Below are positions 1 to 13,174 of a stretch of DNA of 64,000 nucleotides, in pieces; positions within the stretch are counted from its first letter, which is position 1; each line of letters begins with the position of its first letter. Origin of the DNA: Zonotrichia leucophrys gambelii (taxonomy: Eukaryota; Chordata; Aves; Passeriformes; Passerellidae); the NCBI RefSeq assembly GCF_028769735.1, contig NC_088169.1, positions 43,739,229-43,803,228 of the forward strand, in the 5' to 3' direction. The notes beneath the pieces were generated by a model. That model ran no database searches, had not been told where the DNA came from, and was given only the letters and a program-made list of their open reading frames with translations. Position numbers and translations under genes: made by a program.

Positions 1-1351
1 TCCTTTTACTTCCTGATGATCTTTTTCTGACTTGTTGAAAGGATCATATGATAGAATAATTTGTTTACTTTTCTAATAAGCATCCTAAAAAAAGAATCCA
101 TTTAACCAGTAAAGTCTGAATTTATAATGCCAGAATATGAGTAGACAGTAATGGTGCCAAATAATAAAAGGCAAAGCAGTCAAGCACAAAGTGAATGACC
201 AAAGTTATTTAAAATACAACAAACACAAAAAAGAAAAACTGTTTTGGGTATTGTTCTGAAAAAAGAATGACTGGAAGATACAGAAGATCATATTGAATAT
301 ATACACAAATTTTTGCCTATTATTTTCAGATGGAGAGAAATAAAATAGGAAATAACAATTCATTCCAGTTGACTAGACTTCATTTCCAAAGCACTCTCAA
401 CATATATTAAATGTAATACACTAGAAAAAACACTGTAGTGAAATTTATGGAAAAAACTGCATACAATTTGATTAAAGAAAAAGAAAAAGTAAACATTTAC
501 ATCAAGCTACATATTGTTCTGGAAGGAAGTTAGTGTTGAGGCTCACCCAGAGGTATGTCAGAGATGTAATCTGACACATGCTAAGAGGGTTCTCTCTGCA
601 GAGGCCTTTGAAAGAAAATGTGTTTCCTCTCATTCTCTCAAGATTATACAATATTTAGAAACAGTCAGTAGTTCCAACTGTAGTACTTCCAGTTGGTCCC
701 TGATGTAGGTTATTCATGAATCATTTAAAATTTCCAATGCTACATTAGTTAGAACTCCGAAGCAAATTTTCAGGATAAAAAAATAGCTGATTTAGGCTTA
801 GAATGAATGTAAGCAGAATTGTACATAAGAAAGAGAAAATACTCAGTATTAGTCTTTTACATCATGACAGCTGAATTTATTAGGCTGTGGAATGGTCTCT
901 CAGGGAAAGCAGTGAAAATTCAAATATTTGATATTTTTAAAATAAGTTTGGCAAATGTGTGGTGGGTGTACAAGAGCAAACAATTACTTTGGCAAGCAGA
1001 AAGACTATAGCTGTCGCTCAAACTATCTCGTAATCTTCAAGGATTCAGTTTCTGTTTAACACTGGCCCCAGCATGTAGCTTTTCCTCAACCAAGCAACTG
1101 CTCAGTAATGTAATTTTGAGACCTTACCAATGAATATTTTAATTTTGCAGTTTTGAAGTAGCATGGATAAAATGGACCAAACCAAATGGAGTGGTGCTTT
1201 TTGCACATGCAAAAAAAAAAAAAAGCTTGAGGAATCTGAAAACCCTGTTTCATTCATTCTCTCTGGGTCATAGAAGACATTTTCTTTGTTGACCAAATCA
1301 ACAGATTTCCTTCTCCTGAATATGTGATTTGGGAAATCATTTATAAAATAT
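1..1351. other. AT-rich sequence without recognisable gene
   Basis: No open frame longer than about 66 codons and no recognisable domain on either strand. The stretch is AT-rich with many short A and T runs, including 14 A at 1211-1224. I see no repeat family until the CR1 tail that begins near 1352. Most likely intergenic or intronic sequence. Confidence 0.6.
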
Positions 1352-1402
1352 AGAGATGATTTCTAGAGGTCCCTTCCAACCCCAAAAATTCAGTGATTCT
1401 CA
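1352..1402 (+). mobile_element. CR1 LINE, 3' terminal fragment only
   Basis: About 50 bp carry the diagnostic end of avian CR1 elements: 'gaggtcccttccaacccc' followed by a degenerate ATTCAGTGATTCT tail. CR1 copies are usually 5'-truncated by incomplete reverse transcription and end in a short octamer-like tail, which fits. No coding part is left. The tail lies on the plus strand, so the copy is plus-oriented. The 5' limit is uncertain. Confidence 0.7.
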
Positions 1403-3149
1403 AACATGCTTTTCCAAAGATTGACTTTTGGCATCCTCACAGTCAGGACCTAGGAACTTTTTTGGCTTTATGACATAGTGGGAAAGCAGTGGGATTCATC
1501 ACTGGCACAGTCTTCTCTGTGACCTTTCCTGAACAGACTGTGTGTCAAATTAATTTGGCAATAGAGGTAAGTGGAATAGTTGGTTAAAATAGTTTGTTCC
1601 AGGGGTGATTGAGGCTGTCACTATTTCTCTTCAGTGAGGCTTCCTTACAGAGAGAACAGAGCCATCAGTTTCTTTTGCCTGACACCAAGTCCCAGTTTTT
1701 GCCACACGCTACCATAGAAAAGTATCGACAGTTTTCCTGTAAGGAGCTGAATTTTCAGGTCTTGTCAGTCAGCCAAGGCTTCTGCAATTATTTGACGCAC
1801 TCTTTTTAGTTGTAGATTCCCAGCTAACTCCCCATTTATAAAGCACCCCATATCTCAGTTGCATCTTCAACAATTTTACACCTGTTTTTCCTTTACTCAT
1901 CTCCAGATCTCCTCTCTTACACTTCAGATGGGACTGAACCTTCCTCACAGAAGCTTTAGCGGCAGGCAACCAGTGTGGTGACACAGGATGCAACTTTTCA
2001 TGGAAGATCTAAGCAGTACTGGTTAGCCTCTGCAAGCTCTGTCACAGTTCCTAATCCTGAGACAGAGGATCTGTCTCTGACAGAGGCTTTGTCTCTGCGA
2101 AGGGAGAACATAGCTGATAGTGTCTGTCTTACTGCCTTCAACTGAGACTGACACCATTAACAAAAATTAACAATTTTAATGTCTTATCTGTATGTTGGCA
2201 TATTACAGGCAGCCTTAAAGAGTCATAACAGACAAATCCAACAGTCAGTTGTACTGAGAAAAGATGTGACATGTCTGTAGAGGCAAGATCTTTGCATAGA
2301 ATAGCCTGTATAGTTGGAAAAAGAACACACAATCCCTTCTTAACTCTGTTGTAGGAGCAACAGACTTCAAAGTTAAATATGAGTTGACAATGCCTGCTCA
2401 GTTTAATTTGTTTTGATTTCTTTTTATATTTGTGCCAAATTACTGGATAGCAGTAACAGAAAAAGAAAAAAGAAATAAAAAATTTACCTTTTTATAAGCT
2501 CATTTGAGTAATCTTTTCTTTGCTTCCTTCCTGTACTTGTTCCTGCTTCAGCTGAATTATTTACTCTTGCCAGGCTTTAACATTCTGTATCTTTAACCTG
2601 GCTAAGCCCTCCCTGCAGCACTTGTTGGTTTTAGGTTTTTTGTTTTGGTTTGGTTTTTTTCTGCAAAGTTAGAGGTTTTTTTGCCAATTTAATGAGGTGA
2701 ATCAGTTTGTATTGTGATCAAATTATCACCAGCGCTTGTTTTAAGTAAGTTGTAGGAGTGTGGGCTAGTGCAGATGGGAATGAAGAGCAGAAGTCTCCTT
2801 TGAGAAAGGAAAAGCTTTCAGACCCTGCTGTACTTCAGAAGCCTGCCCTGAAGCCCTAAGGGCAACTTGATGTTTGCTCTCAGAGACAATGGAAATGTTT
2901 CTGAAGCTTATGGACATAACTTTTCCCATATATCCAGGATAGAGAGGTAAATACATTGGTTTGTGGAATGTGTAACTGAAAAATAGGAGCCAGCATCCAA
3001 AACACAGAGCACCTTTGGAAGTAAAATGTTGTTGTCAGAAGGAATTTCCTTAAGACAGAAATTCAGATAAAGCACTGTGACAATATCTGCTGGAGCTAAA
3101 TGCATGACAAACTAAAATAATGACCTGCCTGTGGAAGGCATAGAGAAAG
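1403..3149. other. Non-coding sequence without recognised repeats
   Basis: No supported gene. Open frames are all under 75 codons and overlap on opposite strands without recognisable motifs. It holds a small hairpin at 2059-2077 and T/G-rich runs at about 2630-2690. Otherwise ordinary AT-rich single-copy sequence. Confidence 0.5.
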
Positions 3150-3288
3150 ACCCAGAGGGAGAACAGAGCATGGTTCACCAACAACACCAAGGTTCTGGGT
3201 TCAATCCCCATGCACATTTACATAAGGGTTGAACTCAGTGATCCTTGTGGATGCATTCCAACTCAGAATATTCTGTGAATCTGTGAAT
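3150..3288 (+). mobile_element. tRNA-Ile-derived SINE with CR1 tail (TguSINE1-like)
   Basis: The left part follows the 3' half of a tRNA-Ile gene: 'agagcatgg' (D-stem end), 'caacaccaaggttctggg' (anticodon stem, variable and T arm), and a clear RNA polymerase III B box GGTTCAATCC at 3198-3207 within 'gggttcaatcccc'. It continues into a CR1 3' end ('gttgaactcagtgatccttgtgg', then 'attctgtgaatctgtgaat'). A tRNA-Ile head fused to a CR1 tail is the known structure of TguSINE1 in zebra finch, which is mobilised by the CR1 machinery. The A box is degraded, so the 5' limit (about 3150) is approximate. The copy is probably not transcribed now. A functional tRNA is excluded: there is no acceptor stem and the anticodon loop is altered. 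Confidence 0.72.
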
Positions 3289-6200
3289 ATAAGCCCTTAT
3301 CTTGCAACACACTGCTTTAGCCACAAGAGTCTAGAATGCTAGGAAAAATGAGATTTGGAGTTCTAAGCCACAGTGGTTGTTTTAATTTGTTGACATTTAG
3401 AGGAAAGAAAGACACAAAAATATTTTATTTACCTAATAGAAAAAAAAAACAAGCCAAAAAACTCTCAAAAAACTTTAGATTAATCTGATTGCTTGGATAA
3501 AATAAAGGGTGAATTTTCTTTATGGATAAAACTATAGACAAAAATATTGGTAACCTGTGCTTGTCTTCCTTAAACAACTTAAAAAAAAAAAAAAGCTTTG
3601 ATGTTTTAGAATTTGTTTATTTGATTCCTCTCTTCATATGATTAGCACATTTCATGTCGAGAAAAGCAGATAAAGGGACATAAAAACCTGGTTTTTTGGG
3701 GTTGTTTTTTTTTTTTTTTTCCCTCTTAACTCTTCCAATTGATGGGTGGTAAAGCAGTTCAGTGTGCTCCTTTGGGTACATATCTCCTGATCAGCTGCAA
3801 AGATAAACGGTATTGGAGGAGTATAAACTTGTAGCTGTATAAACTTAGTGAGAAAAATGAATCCCACTAAAATATTCTAGTCAACACTTTGACCTTGAAT
3901 TCATTTTTGCTTTAAATGGTAAAAGAAAAAAATGGTTTTGAAACAGAGATATGTACTTATTTCCAAAATTCTAAATTCTTTTTAGGATTTCAGGGCTTGT
4001 CTTTCTACTCATTCCCTGTTTCTCATGGTTCTTTATCTTGGAGAAGAAGCTATATTTGTGGAAAAAAGCAACCAGAGTCAAACTGAAGGTTTTAAATGTT
4101 CTTTCCATGCTTTTACCTTCCTTTCTTCTGGAAAATTGATTAAAAAATTTCTTTTGAATCCTACTTGTACCTTCCACTTCTCTTTCTTATCCTGTCTTTC
4201 ATGTCTCTTTAAGCATTAAACTTTTCCTTTTAATTTTCAGTGAGGAAAAAGGAAGAGAGTAAATAAGCATTTTGATTCTTTTCTCTAATTTATTTTTTTT
4301 AAATGAAAGGGAACATGGAAGGGAAAAAAAAACCCTTTTGAAGCATTATTATTTTGAAATTATAAAAAATCAAAATAATTAAAAATCCTAACCTTTTTCA
4401 AATTAATTTTGCATAAAAATTTACCCATTTTATTTTTTAATCTAAAATCAATAAATTACCATTTTCCTCTTAGCTTTTTTATATGTTTAGTGGAAGTCTG
4501 GTATTTCAGGATGTCTTATTATTGCATACACACAGCAAAGTGTAATCTGAATGGTATTCAAACCTTAGATAGACCAGGAGCAAAGTATTAGTAAGTGAAG
4601 TGACAGTAGGAAATAGCCTATAATTATTTTACAGTGGATAAATTTGGTTGAAATGAAAATGTGGAAGTTACCTGTTGAAGATGTATATAGTTATCTATGC
4701 ATAAGGTTCTTTAAAAATTAAAAAAAAAATATAGCTAGAGAATTATCTGGTTTTACTTAAATTCCGAGAAATTAGTATGTTAGGCCACTAGATACTCATA
4801 CCAGAATGCATACCATTAATTTTGATTTATTATGCTAATTAAAGTGAACTAAATAATCACATGGAACTGGTTTTTTTATAAGAAAATGAGCATTCCCAAA
4901 GTATTGATATACAATTGATCCTGGGAAATTCACAATTTCCTGTTCGACAAAAATGCCATGAGAGGTGAGAAATTATTCTTAATGTAGTAAAAGACTCAGA
5001 AATATTTGCCTCTATTTTTCTTTCAGTATTATTGCAATTTAGTTTTAGTCAAATATTAGTGAGTGCTGGAGGGTGATACTCAAATTCTGGTGCATTCTGT
5101 TGCCACTCCAACTTGCGCTGCTCTGCTCCCTGCCCCGTCCTGTTCCAACAACGAGCTTGTTTTTTTCTCCACAGAGCAGCTTCCTGCTTTTCATGAAAGC
5201 ATTTCTTTCAGCTACCACCTTAATATTGCCTTTTCTGAAATTTGTATGGAGTGTGGAGCTCCTTTGAACAACAGAGAGAAGACTGGGAGAAGAACAGAGA
5301 TAGCTGCCATCTGCCACTTTAGCTAAACTGAAGCAAATTGAAAAGGCTCTTCAGCACAAGTTCTTCTTTCTAGGGAACAAAACCCCTTCAGTTAAAAATG
5401 CACTCTTTTTTCTGACATTGTATCTTTCTTTTACTGATTGAACAGGGATATTTTGAAAATCAGGGTACTGTGAGTGACACCAAATTTAGTTGGAACTGGG
5501 AGAAAACGATGCAATCCAAAGCCCATTGACAGAATTTAGAGTTTTGGAGTGTATGCAAGCAAACCCAAACACTCCATATTTTCATGTTGAATGCTACAAT
5601 AAGGAACATGAAAAGCAATCCTGTAAAAGAGGATTATGCTGTTAGGGTTAATGCAGTGAGAGAGAGAGCTAAGAAACTGCAAATTCTAGCATTAGCCTAC
5701 ATGAGCAGTCCTTATTGTCTTTATCATCCTTTGAGAAGTAGGAACTCAGAACATGTTTATGTCTGTTGGAGAACACAATGTGTTTGGGACTTAGATCAGT
5801 CACTAGCTGTGGTCATCGTGCAAGACTTTTGTCTCTGTGACTCACAAAAGACTGAAATCACTGAAGGCAAGGCTCAGCCTTATTTCATATGCTTCTGGAA
5901 GATTTATGGTTTTTCTGTCATTATTCTTTTCAAATCTGTACTTCATAACTGAAGAGAATTAAACTAAGGGCAAATTTTGGCCAAATTTGTAGTTTTGGCA
6001 TAATAAAGTCATGAGATGCAAAGAAATAATAATGATTGCCAGGAAAATGCCCGAGAAGCATGCTGTTTATGCTGTATGCAGAATCCATTTAGAGTCCATA
6101 TAAGCATCTGGATAAACTTTTGCATGCAACAAATAACTAGCAGTAGCTGTGACAGTTATGAAGATGAATGGGAGAATTTTAAAATTGGAAGTCCATTACT

Positions 6201-9200
6201 TACTTTGTGAAATTTACCTATTTAGATGATGAAATGTTTAATGGAATATAGAATCTTTTAGGTAATACCTGAACACATTTCCTTTCTGAACATTTTTTCT
6301 TATTTTGTGATATATTTAACAATGCTATTTGGAGGAAAAAGGACAGTATCTGGCAAGTTAGAAGGTGCTCCTGTGACAAAAGGACTTTCCTTCCTTTGAT
6401 CTCTGGGAAAATCAGAGAAGTCTGGCATTGATAGATGTCTAAACAGACATGAGCAGAGTGACCTGAAGTGATTGTAGCCAGGGGGCTGAATATCCCCCTT
6501 AGTCTTCCATTTTTCAGGCCACATACAGGCTACTGCATACAGTTCCTCTCCCAAAGCAAGAAAGACATCATCAGGCTGGGGCAAACCTAAAGGATGGTCA
6601 CCATGCTGGTTGGAAGTGGATTGTTTACAGAGGAGAGACTGTATCTCAGAATATAACTGAAGTACAAATGTCTGTAATAATGAACAACCATTTAAGTAGC
6701 ACAACATAAGTTTTTAGGTAATCCAAAGTGATAAAACTCCTCGATCCATTAAAAATGGTTACAGAAAATATTTAGTCAATATTTAGCTGGTAATAGAATC
6801 TGCTGAAGAGGTTGCAGGGTTGTTGTTCACTTGAGTCAATCAGATTCAGGATGTCCCTCACACCAAAGTTATCCACCCAGACTGGATACACACATGGGAT
6901 CATACAGACCAAATGCTGTATAGACTGCACAAACATATGTGTCTGAAAAGCCCTTTCATTTGGGTGAACAGCAGCTGTTTTGCATTGCATTAATAGTAAA
7001 ATCGAGCTATTTAGAGTCTAGGAACCTACTGAGTGTTTGCTATTGCTCAAAGAAAGCAATTACTTTATAATAACAACATGTCTTACAATATAAGATCTAG
7101 GAATGTATTTTTCTGGTACTAAAAATACCATTCTGATTCTAAAAGAAATGAAATGGCAGTCTTGGAAGAACTCATACACAAAATTTCTATATAAAATACT
7201 AGAATTGTTCTTATTAATTTACATTTTATTAGTTTTCATTCAGAAATTAAGAGATAGGTTGTACATTTCACACATAGGTCAGGAACCCATTTTAGCCGTT
7301 AAAATGAGTTGCCTAAGTTAAGCATTTCAGCCTGAAAGGTTAAAGTGGCAAAAAACCCAGAAAGGCTTTTCTTTTCTGTTCCTTCAATAATTTCTAGTTA
7401 AATCCTGAACAGCTATAGATTATTGCAAGATTGTGTCACTTTGCATGTAATTAAGAAGATATTTATGAATTGTGATAAAAACATTCCATGTAGGGCTAAC
7501 ACACATCCTGAAAGTGTCATAGGTAGTTCCTCTTAATAATTTATTACGGCTACTAACAGTGTGGCACATTGACCTGTGGTTTGCATTGAACACCAACTGC
7601 CATCTGCACTGATGTATTATCTGCCAACATCATTGCCTCCAGATACCAAAACACATTTAGCAGAGAGTGGCAAGGCATTTCCTGTTTGTGATATTCCAGG
7701 TTAAGGAAACTTGTGAAATGATTAGGAGAAATAGCAGGCAGTTAGGTGGAACTGAATTCTTCTAGGGCTGTGAATTTCAATGAGAATAAAGAAAACAGAA
7801 GAGCTGAAAAATATTTCCATTTCTCTTAAACAAATTGTAGATGTCTTGGTCTTGGAAAACTAAATGTCAGAGTAAACTGAGAGTTTCACAGTTGTGGTAT
7901 TTCAGATTTAGCAGAAAAAATAAGCCTTTTCTTATTACAGTTTACTAAGACTTCAAGAAGGATTTTAGATTTTATTTCATTACTTTATTTAGGCACTCTC
8001 TAATTGTTTACTTGTTCTTCAGTAAGTAATGATTAGTTAACATGAAAGCAATGAAACCAGTGCTCTGTGAAGCAAAAGATACCTCTGACCAAGCTGGAGA
8101 CACCAAATAAACCTTTGTTTATCCTGAGTCCAAAACCAGAAGTAGTAGAAACATGGACCAGAGATAACCAATTTTATTTCCTTATTTTTTCCATAAATGA
8201 CATGACACATATAGCAATTTGTGTGGTTAAGTTTTACCATCCTAAGTTATGCTCAGATTTTAGCAGGCATAAGGGATGTGTCCGAATTAATGCAATCGGA
8301 ATCAGGAGTTGGTGCTGAGGTTTGTCTCTGCACTGACATAATTTGATAGATTTTGATTTGCGTGTGTGCAACAGTGCTTGGCATGGGCTGAGCTAGAATG
8401 TGTCCTGTGAGAGCTCCTAGATGGAGACAGAGTTGAATGCTTTATAAAATCATGTCCAAGGAATTGTGATGTTGCAGATGGCATTAGTTCAGGGTATGGT
8501 ACCGGATGTGCAGTGCACAGAGGCTTCTCCTCATGACTGCTAAATCCACATTGGAAAAGCTGAACTTCCAGTGCATGGCAAGGCAACCTGTGCACTACAC
8601 AAAACAAACATGCAAGCAAGCAAAATTTCCTGGGAGCATCAGGGTCTAACTCTACAACCTACTTGCAGTGGAAGCGTGGATCCAGTTTGGGTTTGCCATG
8701 TATTGGTGGAGCTACTGCACATCATCTGCAATTTATCAGAATATTTATTCTAAATATTTTTGGTTTTAAGTGGGAGAAATACAGGAGTTTAAAGAGGCAG
8801 ACTTGAAGTAATAAAAAAGAAAAACCCAAATATTTTGTGAGCTGACACTGAAGAGAAGTACTTGCATACTTTGCTGTGGTAAACCACTTTTAAGTCCAGT
8901 TTTTACTTTCCTTTTAAGTTAAATGAGGAGGTGGTGAAGACAAAGTGCAATAGAAAATGATATTTTAGGCTATTTGCATTGTAAACCTAAAGTAAAAATA
9001 AACTGAGAATACAAATTAAGGTTTCCATAGCAATAGTAATTTGCCAGTATTATGTATCTGAAGCATTTGCAACTGTTGACTGAACTACTGTGTACTTCGC
9101 TAAACAATTTGTGCATTTATGAGTTAATGACTCTATGGAAACCTTTAGCTCTTATGTTTATGGACTACAATGGAATAAATCAGCTCATTTCCATTTTGGT

Positions 9201-10380
9201 ATTGTTTTTCATCAGTTTTCAATAGCTGAAAACTTCCTATTCATTAAAGAATTAGAGCTTCAGATTTTTTACTATAGTTTACTCTTAGTTTTTGACATGT
9301 TTGTTTGCCAGTAAGATCTGGGTAAACTCCCCTTCCTGTCCTTGGAGACCTTTATCTCTTTCCTCCCTGCCCCCATGCCTAATTGTTGTAACTAGAACTA
9401 GTTAAAAAAATCCCAATAATTGGTTTTCTGTTGTCCTTAATAAATTAAAGCTAAGTACACTTAATTGGTCTTGTGGAGCATGTTCTCTCCATTGGCACCA
9501 CAATGATAATTCGATTGCTTTTGAACTATATATATACTTGTATGTTTCTATATTTAGGTATATTTACATATTCATAAGCCTTTTGACCCTTTTATTCTTG
9601 AAGACGTTAACAAGACTCAGCCTTAATTAGCTGGGTATCTAACTAGCTTAGCTAGTCCCTCCAACTAAACTGAGTAAACACAAACAAAGACTGGTGCCTT
9701 AATTTCATAACTGAACCCTCAAAACCAAATAATTTTACAACCTGGAAACATTGAAGGATGTGGTGAGAGGCATGTCAATCACAGCCAGAAGATCATTGTT
9801 ACCACCGGATCTGATTACTGCTGGCCGTTGTCTCCAGGAGAACAGGGTGGTTCAGTTCAAATAAATTACAGACAACACCTCATTGAATCAGAAGCAAAAC
9901 TCTTACTAACTCTGAATAGATATTTAGGCATTGAATAAAAATTTAATGCAGTAGTTGAGATGAAAATGAGACTCAGGGCTTTTTAACTTGCTGCTGAGCA
10001 TAGCATGGCTGCAACTATTCTTTGATTTTTAATGCTGTAGGAAGTGAGGCATGGACAATTACCTGGACTCACAGTAGGGACTTCCCAGAGACATTTTCAA
10101 AGAAGCTACATGGAAATTAAAGAATCATTATTCTCTTTTCCTGTTTTATGAAGAGTTTAGTTTACTACTGTAGTGCTCCAAACCACTGCTGGTGTACAAA
10201 TATGCAGACCTTGATTACTCTGGAGTAAATAAATACATTAGATCAGCTACAGGCTAGTCATCTACATATATATGTTCTGTAGACAAGCAAAAGTAAATTA
10301 TATTTCAAAGTCCTGAAAGGTAGAAGAATAGCATAAATCTGATTTATTAAAAAAACATGGTGAAAGGTGTTTAGGAGGGG
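3289..10380. other. 7-kb AT-rich stretch without recognised genes or repeats
   Basis: No supported gene. It contains 14 A (3581-3594) and 16 T (3705-3720). Open frames of 122 codons (5584-5952, plus) and 135 codons (6300-6707, minus) have no recognisable motif, no partner exon and no unusual composition. The part from 8.8 to 10.4 kb has no open frame over 60 codons and is rich in TAAT-type homeodomain words, so it may hold non-coding regulatory sequence, but this cannot be shown from one genome. Confidence 0.5.
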
Positions 10381-10410
10381 TGTTTGTTTGTTTGTTTGCT
10401 TGTTTGTTTT
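10381..10410. repeat. (TTTG)n microsatellite
   Basis: About seven TTTG units with one G-to-C interruption. A simple tetranucleotide repeat in AT-rich sequence, with no coding role. Confidence 0.9.
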
Positions 10411-11322
10411 TCATAAATAAGTTAGTTAACACAATGATATGGGGACTGTGAGTGGTATCCAATACTGCATTCCTGCTGCATCCGGTGTTGTATGTTCAGA
10501 ATTAGACAATAGTGAATAAACAAGAATTTTCTACAGATATATTAGATAAAAAGAAATAACGACTTCCTCCTATTAAAAAAACAAAAAACTGTGTGTTGAC
10601 ATTCTTTGAACAAGCACTTTTATTTTTTGGTCAGTTGAAATATTTTTCTCTAAATCTCAGAATTTATAAAAAAAATTTCATTTCAAAATACCTTAAAAAT
10701 CTCATTATTAGTTTGCCAAAGGAAAAAAAACCTCCAAAACCTATCAAGTAAAATTTAGAGATTCTTTTAAATTATTTCCCTTCTGTTGACAAGTTTTGAA
10801 TGGGACCTTGAGCAATTAATTCACAACAAAGGAAGAGAACAGTTTCTTGTAACTAGTCTCAAGAGTGGACCCTTCACAATTAACTAGCTAGCAGCTTTTA
10901 AGAACTGTGTGGTTTATTAAGTGTTCATAAAATTAATCAAGACTGCACAAGCTTTTCCTGCACTGCTCATTTCTTTAAGTAGTCAGTAACTCATGCATCT
11001 TGTATATTTAGCTAATAGGAAAGGAAGAGGCAGCATATTTAGTTTATCTACATAAAATTAACTAATACAGCTTGGATAATGGGCATTCTACATGAATATA
11101 GCATCCAACAGTTACAGTAGCTAAATTAATGGTTGCTTTTCAACAGCACATGAAAATACTATAAATTACAAGGGTCAGGTCATGAAAAGTAGCTGAATTT
11201 ATAAAAAACAAGCTCAATGAGTGCATTGTAAAAACACAGAGAAATTAGCATATGATGCTGGATTGTTTTGACTACTTTGTGTAATCTGTGTACATCCTCT
11301 CATTTATAGAGAGACACATATC

Positions 11323-11370
11323 ATATATATATATATAAACCTACACAATATATATATATAAACCTAAACA
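11323..11370. repeat. Tandem duplication of an (AT)n plus AAACCTA unit
   Basis: Two successive units of about 24 bp, each an (AT)7-like run followed by 'aaacctacac' or 'aaacctaaaca' (11323-11346 and 11347-11370). The shared non-AT part shows a duplicated block rather than two independent AT microsatellites. Confidence 0.85.
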
Positions 11371-13130
11371 TGTCATCAGAAGAAGCCTGATGACAGCAAC
11401 TTAAAAACCTCATTTACATAGGCTACTTTACTGTATGTAAAAGTAATTTCCCTTACTTTACTAGAATCCATGATTTTGAAGTTAAAGTAGAGAATTAGCC
11501 CTAATTCCCAATACCATATGGGATTAGAAGGTATTCATTCTCTCATTTTACAGAATGAAAAAGGAGCTTTCTTTGTCTATACATGTAATGGTGTATGCAA
11601 GGATAGAGGAAATAATTGACATGGCAAGTGACATACTGGGATAATCTTAATAACAATTTTATCCACAGGGCAATTCCACTTTCCAGATAAGGGAAGGATT
11701 TAATTTTTCATCATTGACATTTGGATTAAATGATGGTATGTTTATACACCAAAATTTTCTGTACTGATGCAAAAATCTTTAGTGACTTGAATGCTATGTT
11801 TATTATAGATTCAATATTGACTGCTAGACATTCTCCTAAATATCTATTTATATCTTTTAATCTGACTAGCTTTGTCTCATTTTTTGTGAACTTGCTTGTC
11901 CTCCAACAACAGTGCCAGGCTGTGAAAGAGAGGAAAAATATATTGTAAGTAATGATATGGAGTAAAAAAATTAAATGAGAACTTTCAGATTGAAACAGTC
12001 AAAAAGATGTGAATTTCAGAGAAACTCCATCGGGAAAATGGTATTTGAAAAACAGGCTGATACCTTAATGTGAAGGGCTTCCTTGACCCTCATAGTAATA
12101 TATTAGCTATTCTAGGTTCTCAGAATTTAATGACAAAGTTTCTCTGAAGGACAGAAGTTGTGCTCCTCTTCTGTCAGATATCCTAAAAGAGTAGTGTGAG
12201 AGATAAGATACAAACATCAGCTGTGGTCATAGAATTAAAAAACTAAAGGTATTTATTGCTATGAATTTGTCTTCCAGTAAAGAAATGCTCTTATCACTTA
12301 ATATAGCAAAGCCATTTTTGGTGATCGCATCACTGACAGGACGGAGAACTTTCCTTTAGAAAACTTCTGAAGCCATGGATGTCTCTGGAAATTCAGTATT
12401 ACCTGTAGGTAAATTATGAAAGTGAGAATGGAAAATCAGTACAGGATCACACGTGAGATACATGCATTGCAGCAAAATTCAAGGGCTTAAAAACTTGCTG
12501 ATTATCATCTCTTTCTTCATTACTTCCTAATTATCTGCTTTTTATTTCACTGAAAGACTGCTGTTTCTAAACACAAAGAAATTCTGATCCATGTCTTCTA
12601 ATCCATTTACCACAGTTCTCAGCTGAGGACTGAGGACAGGAGGAACTAAAGTCTGAAATAAGGTCAGGAAAGTGGCTTTCATGGATATGCCAAAGAGGAG
12701 ATCTGCACATGTAGAGGTGAATGTAAAAAAATTAAATATGTCTGCTACTCTCTCATTCCTAACTTAGATATTCTTAACAGAATAGTTCAGACTAATTTTT
12801 ATATTCATTTTTAAAAATTGATTTCCAAAGAATTACTTGTTGTAAATATTTTTCTGGTCATCTCCCTTACCCCCCACCACTACAGTTTTAGCATTTAGAA
12901 GGGAGATTTTTTTTTGGTAGATAATTATATTTGAGTTAAGAGACCTACAAGATTGCCTGAAGACTCAATATCAAAATAGAGGGCTAAGCCTAGAACATTG
13001 GCAAGGAAATAGTTTAACTCTGTAACCAATACTGAGTATTGCTAAAACAATAGAAAAATGTAATAGGCCTTGAAAAGTAAATGATTGCATGCTATAGTCA
13101 ACTATGCAAGTAATAATTTTGATGCTCTAG
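11371..13130. other. Non-coding sequence, nothing recognised
   Basis: AT-rich sequence with one 72-codon open frame (11730-11948) that has no recognisable motif. No repeat family recognised. Confidence 0.5.
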
Positions 13131-13174
13131 TTATTATTATTATTATTATTTTTGTTTGTTTGTTTGTTTGTTTG
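13131..13174. repeat. Compound microsatellite (TTA)n-(TTTG)n
   Basis: TTA repeats at 13131-13150 pass directly into TTTG repeats at 13151-13174. A compound simple repeat, with no coding role. Confidence 0.92.

Noticed and set aside
3150..3225. Functional tRNA-Ile gene
   Set aside because: Only the 3' half resembles the tRNA. The acceptor stem and A box are degraded and the sequence continues into a CR1 tail, so it is a SINE.
5584..5952. 122-codon plus-strand frame
   Set aside because: No recognisable motif, no splice partners, and composition like its surroundings. It is plausible by chance in 64 kb read in six frames.
6300..6707. 135-codon minus-strand frame
   Set aside because: No domain and no supporting context. 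It would need conservation or transcript data to be believed.
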